From Rhizobium sp. Root1334 (GTDB lineage Bacteria > Pseudomonadota > Alphaproteobacteria > Rhizobiales > Rhizobiaceae), in assembly GCF_001426665.1 (NCBI RefSeq), contig NZ_LMEY01000013.1, positions 1 to 55,389 of the forward strand: a stretch of 55,389 bases of DNA, given 5' to 3'. Of this stretch, positions 17,678 to 25,795 are shown one piece after another. The stretch's first letter is position 1; every line of letters begins with the position of its first letter. The notes beneath the pieces were generated by a model. It did no database searches, was not told where the DNA came from, and worked only from the letters and a program-made list of their open reading frames with translations. The translations under genes and the position numbers were made by a program.

Positions 17678-18868
17678 ATGACAGAACTTCTTCTCAAGAA
17701 CGTCAGGCCCTTCGGCGGCGCCGTGACCGACATCCTCATCCGGGATGGCCGCATTGCCCGGATCGGCCTTGGCGACGCTGGTACGGTCGCAATCGAGGAT
17801 GGCGGCGGAGCGATCGCTATTCCCGGCCTGATCGAGGCACATGCGCATCTCGACAAGTCGTTGTGGGGTATGGGTTGGCAAGTGCATCAGGCCGGGCCTA
17901 CGCTGGAAGACAAGATTTCCACCGAGCGCCGCCTGCGCCGCGAATGGAACATCGACCCTGCCCGCCAGTCGGCGCGGCAGGTGGCTCTCGCTGCCTCCCA
18001 CGGCACGACAGCCATCCGCAGCCATGTCGATATCGATACCGACCAGAAGCTCTGGTGCTTCGAAGGTGTTTCGGCAACGCGGCAGCGTTTTCGCGATGTG
18101 ATGGACATCGAGATCGTTGCTTTCCCGCAATCAGGCCTGATGATCCGGCCCGGCACGCTGGAGCTGATGGACGAGGCGCTTGCCAATGGCGCGGACGTCG
18201 TTGGAGGCCTTGATCCATGCGGCATTGACCGCGATCCGAAAGGCCAGCTCGATGCGATCTTCGGCCTTGCCCAGAAGCATGGCAAACCGATCGACATCCA
18301 TCTGCATGAAGCGGACGATCTCGGTGCTTTTTCGATGGAGATGATCATCGAACGGACCCGCGCGCTCGGCATGCCCGGCAAGGTCACGATCAGCCATGCG
18401 TTCTGCCTCGGCATGGCAAATCGGGCTCGGGCAGCCTCCCTTACCGAACAGTTGGCGCGCGAAGACATTGCCATTGCCACCACAGCCCCAGCGTCACGCG
18501 CCGTGCCCGCGGCCGCCGAAATGCGCGCCGCCGGTGTCCGTCTCTGCGCCGGCTCAGACGGCATCCGGGATACCTGGGGTCCTTACGGCAATCTCGACAT
18601 GCTGGAACGTGCGCTGTTCATCGGCCTGCGCAACAATTTCCGCCACGACGCCGACGTCGAATATGCGCTTCAAATCTGCACTCAGGGCGGCGCCGATGTG
18701 ATGGAGCTTGAAAGCTACGGCCTGCACGAAGGTGCCTTTGCCGACATCGTGCTGATCGATGCCGAAACCGTGGCCGAGGCGGTCGCCGCCCGTCCAAAAC
18801 GCAAACTTGTGCTCAAGCGCGGCAATCCGATCGCCCGTGATGGCCAGGCCCTTTTCACTGTCGAATGA
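17678..18868 (+). CDS. Cytosine deaminase-like amidohydrolase (CodA/AtzC type)
   Basis: The start at ATG 17678 (MTELLLKNVRPFGGAVTD) is preferred over an in-frame GTG at 17654 since GAGCGG lies upstream at suitable spacing. The 396-residue protein has the cytosine-deaminase-like layout: PGLIEAHAHLDKS (HxH metal site near residue 60), SHVDID, DIHLHEADDLG (metal His and catalytic Glu), TISHAFCLG and LCAGSDGIRDTWGP (catalytic Asp). The family deaminates cytosine, creatinine or s-triazine-type rings. The true substrate is unknown. The next amidohydrolase begins 9 bases downstream. Confidence 0.85.
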   Translation: MTELLLKNVRPFGGAVTDILIRDGRIARIGLGDAGTVAIEDGGGAIAIPGLIEAHAHLDKSLWGMGWQVHQAGPTLEDKISTERRLRREWNIDPARQSARQVALAASHGTTAIRSHVDIDTDQKLWCFEGVSATRQRFRDVMDIEIVAFPQSGLMIRPGTLELMDEALANGADVVGGLDPCGIDRDPKGQLDAIFGLAQKHGKPIDIHLHEADDLGAFSMEMIIERTRALGMPGKVTISHAFCLGMANRARAASLTEQLAREDIAIATTAPASRAVPAAAEMRAAGVRLCAGSDGIRDTWGPYGNLDMLERALFIGLRNNFRHDADVEYALQICTQGGADVMELESYGLHEGAFADIVLIDAETVAEAVAARPKRKLVLKRGNPIARDGQALFTVE

Positions 18869-18877
18869 GAATTTGAA

Positions 18878-20359
18878 ATGACCGAAACGCTGCTTCTCAC
18901 CGCCCGCTGGATCGTTGGCCACGCCGATGGCCGTCACTGCCTTTACCCAAATGGCGAGGTTGTCGTTTCCGGCGACCGCGTATTGTTCGTCGGCCATGGT
19001 TATGAAGGCCCGGTTGCCCGCCGCATCGACTATGGCAATGCACTGATCGGCCCAGGCTTCGTTGATCTCGATGCCCTCTCGGACCTCGACACGACGGTAC
19101 TCGGGTTCGATAATCAGCCGGCGGTGAAGAAAGGCCGCATCTGGCCGGATACTTACATGGAAAGCGGCCCCTTCGAAATGTATTCCGAAGAGGAACTGGC
19201 ATTCCAAAAGCGCTATGCCTTCTCGCGCCTGATCCGCTCAGGCATCACCACGGCACTGCCCATCGCCTCGTTGTTCTACCGCCAATGGGGCGAGACGGTT
19301 GGTGAGTTTACCGCAGCGGCACAGGCCGCTCGCGATCTCGGCCTGCGTGTCTATCTTGGGCCGGCCTATCGTTCCGGCAATTCGCTGGTGCGCCGCGACG
19401 GTACCATCGACTTTCATTTCGACGAGGATCGTGGCTTCAAGGGCCTTGCCGATGCCGCAGCGTTTTGCCGGACATTCGAGGCGCAAGCGAACGGCCTGGT
19501 CCGGACCATGCTGGCGCCGGATCGCATCGAGACCTGTACTCCCGACCTGCTCAAGCGATCGGCCGCCTTTGCGGAAGAACTCGATGTGCCGATCCGGCTG
19601 CACTGCTGCCAGTCTCCGTTCGAATACCAGAGTGTATTGAAGCTGCGCGGCATGAGCCCGGCCGAATGGCTCGAGAGTCTCGGTTTCCTGTCGCCGCGCG
19701 CTATCCTGCCGCATGGCACCCATGTCAGCGGCCGCAACGGCATCGACCGGCCGGGCAGGGACCTCGAAATCCTGCGCGACGGCGGCGGCACGATCGTCCA
19801 TTGCCCGCTGGTCTCGGCGCGACATGGCAATGCGCTGCAGTCGTTCCGCAAGTACCGCGACATGGGCATTCGCATTGGTCTCGGCACCGACACCTATCCG
19901 CCGGATATGTTCCTCAACATGCAGGTCGGCATGATGCTCTGCCGCATCGAGGAAGGTGGAACGGAAGGTTGCCGTTCCGAGGATTTTTATGACGCCGCGA
20001 CCCTTGGCGGCGCCGATGCGCTCAACCGTCCTGATCTCGGCCGGTTGCAGGCTGGATCCGCCGCCGACCTGATCGTCGTCGATTTCGATGATCCATTCAT
20101 GGGGCAGACCATCGATCCGATTCAGACCTTGATGCTGAATGCTTCGGCGCAGTCCGTACAGACGGTGATGATCGGCGGCCGCTTCGTCATGGAGAATGGC
20201 GTCATTCCCGGCGTCGATGATCGCGCCTACCGGAAGCGCGCGCAGGAGCAATTCGAAGGCGTCGTTGCCAAATATCCGCTGCGCACGTTCAACCACCCGC
20301 CGGCCGAGGAAATCTTTTCGTCGAGCTACCGCAGGATCGATCCAGCCTCTGGCAGTTAA
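18878..20359 (+). CDS. Amidohydrolase-family protein with DxD in place of the HxH metal motif
   Basis: The 493-residue protein aligns in layout with the TRZ/ATZ amidohydrolases: an N-terminal sandwich, a barrel, and a C-terminal SAADLIVVDFDDP segment. It retains RLHCCQSPFEYQ, ILPHGTHVSG, GTIVHCPLVSARHG and GLGTDTYPPDMF. At the first strand, where relatives have HxH, it reads GPGFVDLDALSDLDTT, so both metal histidines are Asp. Its relative at 25788-27227 keeps NVHCHSGEE at that place. The change suggests altered metal binding or chemistry, or a single-metal enzyme. It is likely co-transcribed with the upstream deaminase-like gene. Confidence 0.83.
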   Translation: MTETLLLTARWIVGHADGRHCLYPNGEVVVSGDRVLFVGHGYEGPVARRIDYGNALIGPGFVDLDALSDLDTTVLGFDNQPAVKKGRIWPDTYMESGPFEMYSEEELAFQKRYAFSRLIRSGITTALPIASLFYRQWGETVGEFTAAAQAARDLGLRVYLGPAYRSGNSLVRRDGTIDFHFDEDRGFKGLADAAAFCRTFEAQANGLVRTMLAPDRIETCTPDLLKRSAAFAEELDVPIRLHCCQSPFEYQSVLKLRGMSPAEWLESLGFLSPRAILPHGTHVSGRNGIDRPGRDLEILRDGGGTIVHCPLVSARHGNALQSFRKYRDMGIRIGLGTDTYPPDMFLNMQVGMMLCRIEEGGTEGCRSEDFYDAATLGGADALNRPDLGRLQAGSAADLIVVDFDDPFMGQTIDPIQTLMLNASAQSVQTVMIGGRFVMENGVIPGVDDRAYRKRAQEQFEGVVAKYPLRTFNHPPAEEIFSSSYRRIDPASGS

Positions 20360-20570
20360 CGCCGGCGTCCCTGCCGATGCCGATTTTCGCGTTCGACCCC
20401 TTCTGTATACATTCGGTGGGGTTGAGTGCGGTACAAGGCTTGTATTCGTTTTCAGTTTGCGCCATCACGATTATACCTTCCGCCGCGCCGGCGATCGCCA
20501 AGCCATCAAACAGATCGGCGGTGGTCATTCGTACCAAGGCTGGGCGAGGGATCGTGTGTGGAACATCATC

Positions 20571-21311
20571 ATGCCAAGCGTGCCGAAAACGGCTGAGAGT
20601 GCCGACAAGCCAAGCCGTCCGACAGCCGCGCGCAAGCGCACTGGCCAGACCGACGAACGCATTCACGGCGAGATTTACGCCGCCATTATCAATCATCAGA
20701 TCCGGCCGGCAATGCCGTTGCAGGAAGACGCGTTGGCGACAGCTTTCGGCGTCAGCCGCACGATCATCCGCAAGGTGCTTCAGCGCCTCGCGCACGAAAA
20801 GCTCGTCGACCTCATCCCCAACAAGGGCGCCTTTGTCGCAAAACCCTCGATAGAGGAAGCCCGGCAGGTCTTTGAGGCGCGGCGCGGCGTCGAATGCATT
20901 CTTGTGGCCAAGCTCGCGGCAACCGTCACCGATGACGAAATTGGCAGGCTGGCCAGCCTCTTGGCGGAGGAAGCCGACGCACTCGCCCGCACCGACCGGA
21001 AACGCCGGCTTCAGCTGTCCGGGGATTTCCACCTGGAACTGGCGACCCTTGCCGGCAACGCCGTGATGCGCGGGTTCGTGCAGGAACTGGTATCGCGCAC
21101 CTCCCTGATCATCGCACTCTATGAATCGCCCGGCGCCGTGCCGTGTTCCCAAAGCGAACATAGCGATATCATTGACGCATTGAAGCGCAGGGATGGAGCG
21201 GCCGCGGCGCGGGTTATGGAACACCATTTGCGCCATATCGAAGCGCAGATCGAGTTGGCCGATCAGCCCCTGCGTGTGGATTTCTCCACGCTTTTCAAGC
21301 CGGTCAACTGA
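20571..21311 (+). CDS. GntR family transcriptional regulator, FCD subfamily (paralogue of 10404-11093)
   Basis: ATG 20571 (MPSVPKTAESADKPSRPT) gives 246 residues. GTG 20556, five bases after AGGG, is an alternative start five codons earlier. The winged helix spans about residues 25-95 (LQEDALATAFGVSRTIIRKV), followed by the FCD domain with GDFHLELATLAGN and EHHLRHIEAQ. The segments GAFVAKPSIEEAR and LVSRTSLIIALYE are nearly shared with the regulator at 10404-11093, so the two are paralogues and may recognise related sites and ligands. It lies between the amidohydrolases and the racemase/Aap transporter genes. Confidence 0.87.
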   Translation: MPSVPKTAESADKPSRPTAARKRTGQTDERIHGEIYAAIINHQIRPAMPLQEDALATAFGVSRTIIRKVLQRLAHEKLVDLIPNKGAFVAKPSIEEARQVFEARRGVECILVAKLAATVTDDEIGRLASLLAEEADALARTDRKRRLQLSGDFHLELATLAGNAVMRGFVQELVSRTSLIIALYESPGAVPCSQSEHSDIIDALKRRDGAAAARVMEHHLRHIEAQIELADQPLRVDFSTLFKPVN

Positions 21312-21331
21312 AACGGGCGGCGCTTGGCGAT

Positions 21332-22099
21332 TCAGCTGGCCCGGAGGACGTCGCCGCGCTGAGCCATTCCGGTCGCAGCGCCATAGCCGGAGAGTTTTCC
21401 ACGATAGATCTTCGGCAGCGGCGGGGCGAGATCACCGCGTTTCGAGGTCTTCAGGCCCATGCCGACGATTGCTTCAGCGAATTTTACAGCTGCCGCGACA
21501 CCATCGATAACCGGCACCTGCAGCCGTTCTTCGAGATAACTCGCCAGATCGGCCATTCCCGCACAGCCAAGCACGATTGCCGACGACTGGTCCTCCTGCA
21601 GAGCCCGTTCGCATTCGGCAAGGATCGTCGCCCGGGCGTTCGAGTCCGGGTTTTCAAGTTCGAGAACCGGCACATCCGTTGCCCGCACCCGGCGGCAATG
21701 ATGCTCCATGCCGTATGTGCGCACGAGGTGTTCGGTGATGATGCGGGTACGCTCAAGCGTCGTCACGACGGAGAACCCGGTGGAGACGAATGTGGCGGCG
21801 TGCATGGCCGCTTCGGCAATGCCAAAGACGGGCGCATTGGTGATCTCGCGTGCTGCAAGCAAGCCCGGATCACCGAAACAGGCGATCACATAGGCATCTG
21901 CCGGCGGCCCTTCAAGGATTTCGTCGATCAACCCGACAATGCTCATTGCTTCATCGAAGTGGCCCTCGATCGAGGCTGCGCCGGACTTGGAGGTTGTTGC
22001 TATGATTTCGGTGCGCTCCGCTGCTACCGCACGGGCAGCAGCGCCGATCAGGTCCGTCATCGAAGACGTTGTATTCGGATTGATGAGCTTGATCCTCAT
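21332..22099 (-). CDS. Aspartate/glutamate/hydantoin racemase family protein (HyuA/HyuE-like)
   Basis: The 255-residue protein starts MRIKLINPNTTSSMTDLI, the classic start of hydantoin racemases. Two catalytic cysteines are placed as expected: VIACFGDPGL (near residue 73) and AIVLGCAGMADL (near residue 180). Hydantoin racemases interconvert D- and L-5-substituted hydantoins; relatives act as allantoin racemases. Its presence beside amidohydrolases suggests processing of chiral cyclic ureides (inference). It is divergent from the Aap-like transporter and shares with it a regulatory region containing GntR-type sites. Confidence 0.88.
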   Translation of the reverse strand: MRIKLINPNTTSSMTDLIGAAARAVAAERTEIIATTSKSGAASIEGHFDEAMSIVGLIDEILEGPPADAYVIACFGDPGLLAAREITNAPVFGIAEAAMHAATFVSTGFSVVTTLERTRIITEHLVRTYGMEHHCRRVRATDVPVLELENPDSNARATILAECERALQEDQSSAIVLGCAGMADLASYLEERLQVPVIDGVAAAVKFAEAIVGMGLKTSKRGDLAPPLPKIYRGKLSGYGAATGMAQRGDVLRAS

Positions 22100-22137
22100 G
22101 GCGTCCTCGCTGAATGCACGGTTCGCTCCATGCCTAA

Positions 22138-22147
22138 TTGTATACTA
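22138..22147. promoter_or_regulatory. GntR-type operator half, TTGTATACTA
   Basis: The decamer fits TNGTNNACNA and lies 39 bases upstream of the racemase start. A similar site (TTGTACACAA) lies at 22363-22372 before the transporter gene, and the same pattern occurs at 11171-11191. Confidence 0.45.
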
Positions 22148-22342
22148 TTTTATCCACTATTGGATTTTATGCTGGATTGTCAACTTTCCGCTTGGCGCAA
22201 CGATACCTTCGCCGCCGAAATGTGAGGTAATGCCCGGTTAAACGGTCTTTTCAACCTTTCGAGTGGGGAAAGTTCATTTTAGGTCCTGAGGCTGCCGGTA
22301 GCCGGCATACCGAAACGCCATCATTTCTTGGATTCGGTTTTG

Positions 22343-22372
22343 TTGCCAAAACACTTTTAACATTGTACACAA
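22343..22372 (+). promoter_or_regulatory. Probable promoter with overlapping operator upstream of the Aap-like operon
   Basis: TTGCCA (22343-22348) and TACACA (22366-22371) are separated by 17 bases and form a plausible sigma-70 promoter. TTGTACACAA (22363-22372) overlaps the -10 box and fits the FadR-type operator pattern, a good position for repression by the GntR regulator encoded at 20571. Confidence 0.5.
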
Positions 22373-22469
22373 TTTTTGCGATCGGGAGGATCGCCGATTG
22401 TGGGGTTTCTGCTGGAGGGCGGAAGCATCCTTCGATCGTAACAGCGAAGAAACCACGAGGGAGGGGACT

Positions 22470-23486
22470 ATGAAACAAGGATTTCTGGCGATCTGCGCCG
22501 CCGCCACAGCACTTCTGGCAGCCAGCGTCGCGCAGGCGGGAACGCTCGATACCGTAAAGGACCGCGGCAAGCTGGTCTGCGGCGTGTCGCTCGCCACGCC
22601 AGGGTTTGCCGCGCCGGACGACAAGGGCCGGATGCAGGGCTTCGATGCCGACATCTGCCGCTCGGTTGCAGCCGCCGTCTTTGGTGATGGCGACAAGATC
22701 GAGTTCGTACCGACCAATATCAACACCCGATTCCAGGCGCTGCAATCCGGCGAGATCGACATGCTGTCGCGCCAGACCACGCAGACCTTTTCTCGCGAAG
22801 CCTCACTCGGGCTCGATTTTGGCCCGACGGTGTTTTACGACGGCCAGGGCCTGATGGTTGCCAAGTCACTCGGCGTTTCCAGCGCCAAGGAGCTGACGGA
22901 CGCCGCCATCTGCACGCTTCCCGGCACGACAACCGCGCAAAATCTCAGCGATTTCTTCCGGACGATCGGCGGCAAGTTCGAGCTGGTGGTGTTCGAAAGC
23001 CCCGATGAAAACCGGGCAGCTTTCTTCGCCGGACGTTGCGAAGCGATCTCGTCAGATCGCTCTGACCTCGCATCGATCCGTGCGGTAGCCAATAATCCCG
23101 ACGACTATCTCGTGCTGCCGGAAACCATCTCGAAGGAGCCGCTTGCGCCCGCCGTCCGTCAGAACGATTCCAATTGGCGCGATATCATGTCCTGGTCGGT
23201 CTGGCTGCTGATGGCAGCGGAGGAAAAAGGCATTACTCAGGCCAATGTCGATGAGATGTTGAAAAGCCAGGATCCGGACATCCAGCGCATGCTCGGCGTC
23301 ACTGATGAACTCGGCGCCATGCTCGGCCTCGACAACAAGTGGGGCTACAACGTCATCAAGGCCGTCGGCAATTACGGCGAAATCTTCGAGCGCAGCCTGG
23401 GTGAAAAAACGCGGCTTGGGCTGACACGTGGACCGAACGCACAGTGGAATGCCGGTGGTCTAGTCTACGCACCGCCATTCCGTTGA
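22470..23486 (+). CDS. General L-amino-acid-type ABC transporter substrate-binding protein (AapJ-like)
   Basis: ATG 22470 follows GGGAGGGGACT. The 338-residue protein has a signal peptide cut near SVAQA-GTL. It then shows the AapJ pattern: TVKDRGKLVCGVSLATPGFA, GFDADICRSVAAAVFGDG, NTRFQALQSGEIDMLSRQTT and a C-terminal NVIKAVGNYGEIFERSLG. AapJ of Rhizobium binds many amino acids. It is followed by a strong stem-loop and two permease genes. Given the nearby amidohydrolases and racemase, its ligand may be a carbamoyl- or cyclised amino acid (inference). Confidence 0.9.
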   Translation: MKQGFLAICAAATALLAASVAQAGTLDTVKDRGKLVCGVSLATPGFAAPDDKGRMQGFDADICRSVAAAVFGDGDKIEFVPTNINTRFQALQSGEIDMLSRQTTQTFSREASLGLDFGPTVFYDGQGLMVAKSLGVSSAKELTDAAICTLPGTTTAQNLSDFFRTIGGKFELVVFESPDENRAAFFAGRCEAISSDRSDLASIRAVANNPDDYLVLPETISKEPLAPAVRQNDSNWRDIMSWSVWLLMAAEEKGITQANVDEMLKSQDPDIQRMLGVTDELGAMLGLDNKWGYNVIKAVGNYGEIFERSLGEKTRLGLTRGPNAQWNAGGLVYAPPFR

Positions 23487-23493
23487 GTGCATC

Positions 23494-23523
23494 GCTCGCG
23501 CGCATGAAGCGCGCGAGCTTTCT
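23494..23523 (+). terminator. Stem-loop with short T-tract after the aapJ-like gene
   Basis: GCTCGCGCGC (23494-23503) and GCGCGCGAGC (23509-23518) form a perfect 10-bp stem with loop ATGAA, followed by TTTCT. It sits between the binding protein and permease genes, where partial termination or mRNA stabilisation would raise binding-protein levels over the permeases. Confidence 0.65.
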
Positions 23524-23552
23524 CCCGTTCGGCAAAATAGCGGCGAGTTTTC

Positions 23553-24701
23553 ATGAGCTTCCTGAATGATATGCGTTTCCGCGCCTTCTGCTATCAGATC
23601 GGCGCGATCGGTCTGGTTGTTGCGGCGGCATGGACCATGTTTGCGACAGCGAGCGACAATCTTGCAAAGCAGAACATTGCCACCGGTTTCGGCTTCCTGG
23701 CGCGGCAGGCCGGTTTCGTCATCAGCGAAACGGCGATTGCCTACCAGCCGACCGACAGCATCGGCCGGGCGATCCTGGTTGGCATCGTCAACACGGTCAA
23801 GGTCTCGCTGCTTGCCGCGATCCTCGGCACCGTCCTGGGGCTCTTCGTCGGCGTGGCCCGCATGTCGCGCAATCCGCTTTTGGCGCGTTCGGCACTTGCC
23901 TATGTCGAGGTGCTGCGAAACGTCCCGCTGCTGCTCTATCTCTTCCTCTGGTACTCGTTGATCATCATGGTGTTTCCGCCAGTCAAGCAGGCGCTCAACA
24001 TCCTGCCTGGTGTCTACCTATCCAACAGCGGGCTGGTTCTTCCCGCGGTGTTCCTGGAAAGTGGCGCTGCGATCTTCGCATTGCTCATCTGTGCCGGTAT
24101 CGCAGCGGCGATCCTGATCCGGCGCATCAGCCAGCAACGGCGAGTCGCGACCGGAAAGTCCAACCACGGCATGGCCTTTGCCTGTCTCGCACTGGTATTG
24201 CCGCCCCTCATTCTCTGGGCACTGGGCCTTGTTTCCTTCGGTTGGGATATTCCGCAGGCCGGCAGGTTCCGGCTGACCGGTGGTCTGCATGTACGGCCGG
24301 AATTCGTTGCCTTGCTGTTCGGGCTTCTTCTGAGTGTGTCCGCCAGCGTTGCCGAAATCGTGCGGGCCGGCATCCAGGCCATCGGGCCGGGACAGTGGGA
24401 GGCTGCCGCAGCACTCGGGCTTCATCGTTCACGGGTGATGCGGCTGGTCGTGTTGCCGCAGGCCCTGCGCCTGATCATTCCGCCTCTGACCAATACCTAC
24501 CTGACCGTCTTCAAGAACAGCTCGCTGGCGATTGCCATCGGCTATCCGGATCTGGTGATGGTGTCCAACACCGTCATGAACCAGACGGGGCAGGCGATCG
24601 AGACCATCGCCATCTTCATGGGTGTCTATCTCGGCCTGTCGATCACCATTTCGCTGGCGATGAACTGGTACAATGCGCGTGTTGCGCTGAAGGTGCGCTG
24701 A
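23553..24701 (+). CDS. Amino-acid ABC transporter permease 1 (AapQ-like)
   Basis: The 382-residue permease belongs to the HisMQ family, long form. It has an N-terminal helix, TDSIGRAILVGIVNTVKVSL, VLRNVPLLLYLFLWY, a long central insert and the EAA loop (QWEAAALGLHRSRVMRLV-like, about residue 290), then NTYLTVFKNSSLAIAIGYPD. These are the features of AapQ. It pairs with the next permease, whose ATG overlaps its TGA by one base. Confidence 0.92.
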   Translation: MSFLNDMRFRAFCYQIGAIGLVVAAAWTMFATASDNLAKQNIATGFGFLARQAGFVISETAIAYQPTDSIGRAILVGIVNTVKVSLLAAILGTVLGLFVGVARMSRNPLLARSALAYVEVLRNVPLLLYLFLWYSLIIMVFPPVKQALNILPGVYLSNSGLVLPAVFLESGAAIFALLICAGIAAAILIRRISQQRRVATGKSNHGMAFACLALVLPPLILWALGLVSFGWDIPQAGRFRLTGGLHVRPEFVALLFGLLLSVSASVAEIVRAGIQAIGPGQWEAAAALGLHRSRVMRLVVLPQALRLIIPPLTNTYLTVFKNSSLAIAIGYPDLVMVSNTVMNQTGQAIETIAIFMGVYLGLSITISLAMNWYNARVALKVR

Positions 24702-25795
24702 TGGCCGAAACTCAAGCTCTTCCGTTGCCGGTCGGCGCTGCCAAGCCGCCCGTGCGGCGTTCTGGATGGGCCAAGGCCTATTTCGGCACGCCGCTGAATT
24801 CCATGATCAGCCTTGTCTCGATGGCTATGATCTTTTTCCTGGGCAAGCTGGCGTTTGGCTGGCTGGTGCTCAATGCCGTCTTTTCCGGTGATGGCGCAGC
24901 CTGCAAGGACAGCAGCGGCGCGTGCTGGCCGTTTCTTGCCGAAAAACTCCGCTACATGATCTTCGGCTTCTATCCGTTCGAAGAGCAATGGCGGCCGCTG
25001 TTAGCCCTGACGCTGTTTCTGACGAGCTGCCTGATCTCGATGATACCCCGCTTCTGGAGCCGGGCACTGCTGTGTGCGTGGCTGCTTGTGGTTCTGCCGG
25101 TGCTCTATGTCCTTATGGCGGGTGGGGTTCTCGGTCTTTCATCGGTCCCGACATCGAGCTGGGGCGGCTTGCCGCTGTCATTCATGCTCTCCTTCATCGG
25201 GCTGGTCTGCGCCCTGCCGCTCGGCATCGGGCTTGCGCTTGCGCGCGCCTCAAGCCTACCGGCGATCCGCGTTCTTGCAGTCGGCTTTATCGAGATCGTC
25301 CGCGGCGTTCCCTTGATCAGCATCCTGTTCATGGCAACGGTAATGCTGCCCTTGTTCATGCCGGAGGGCGTGACCATCGACAAGCTTCTGCGGGCACAGG
25401 TCGCCATCATCATTTTTGCCGCCGCCTATATCGCCGAAATCGTTCGCGGCGGCCTGCAAGATGTTCCAGAAGGCCAGTTCGAGGCGGGATCATCGCTTGG
25501 TCTGTCTTACTGGCAGGTGATGCGAAAAATCGTCCTGCCGCAAGCCTTGAAGAAAGTCATACCGCCGATGGTCGGGCTGTTCATCGGCTTTTTCCAGGAT
25601 ACGACGCTGGTCACCATCGTCGGCCTGCTCGATTTCCTCGACACCGTGCGCTCGGCGCTGCGGGATCCCGAATGGCAGGGCATTGCCGTACTCGAAGGCT
25701 ATGTCTTCGCCGCCGCCGTCTATTTCACCTTCAGCGCCCTGATGGGCCTGTACAGCCGCTTTCTCGAACAGCATTTCAGGGTCACCCATGGCTAA
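24701..25795 (+). CDS. Amino-acid ABC transporter permease 2 (AapM-like)
   Basis: ATG 24701 overlaps the previous stop (TGATG). The open frame runs upstream, but that part is only a shadow of the first permease. The 364-residue protein is AapM-like: a Pro-rich N-terminus, several helices, a periplasmic loop with DSSGACWPFLAEKLRYMIFG, FIEIVRGVPLISILFMA, and the EAA loop GQFEAGSSLGLSYWQVMRKI. The usual fourth gene, the AapP ATPase, is absent: the next gene is an amidohydrolase that overlaps this one by eight bases. Confidence 0.92.
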   Translation: MAETQALPLPVGAAKPPVRRSGWAKAYFGTPLNSMISLVSMAMIFFLGKLAFGWLVLNAVFSGDGAACKDSSGACWPFLAEKLRYMIFGFYPFEEQWRPLLALTLFLTSCLISMIPRFWSRALLCAWLLVVLPVLYVLMAGGVLGLSSVPTSSWGGLPLSFMLSFIGLVCALPLGIGLALARASSLPAIRVLAVGFIEIVRGVPLISILFMATVMLPLFMPEGVTIDKLLRAQVAIIIFAAAYIAEIVRGGLQDVPEGQFEAGSSLGLSYWQVMRKIVLPQALKKVIPPMVGLFIGFFQDTTLVTIVGLLDFLDTVRSALRDPEWQGIAVLEGYVFAAAVYFTFSALMGLYSRFLEQHFRVTHG

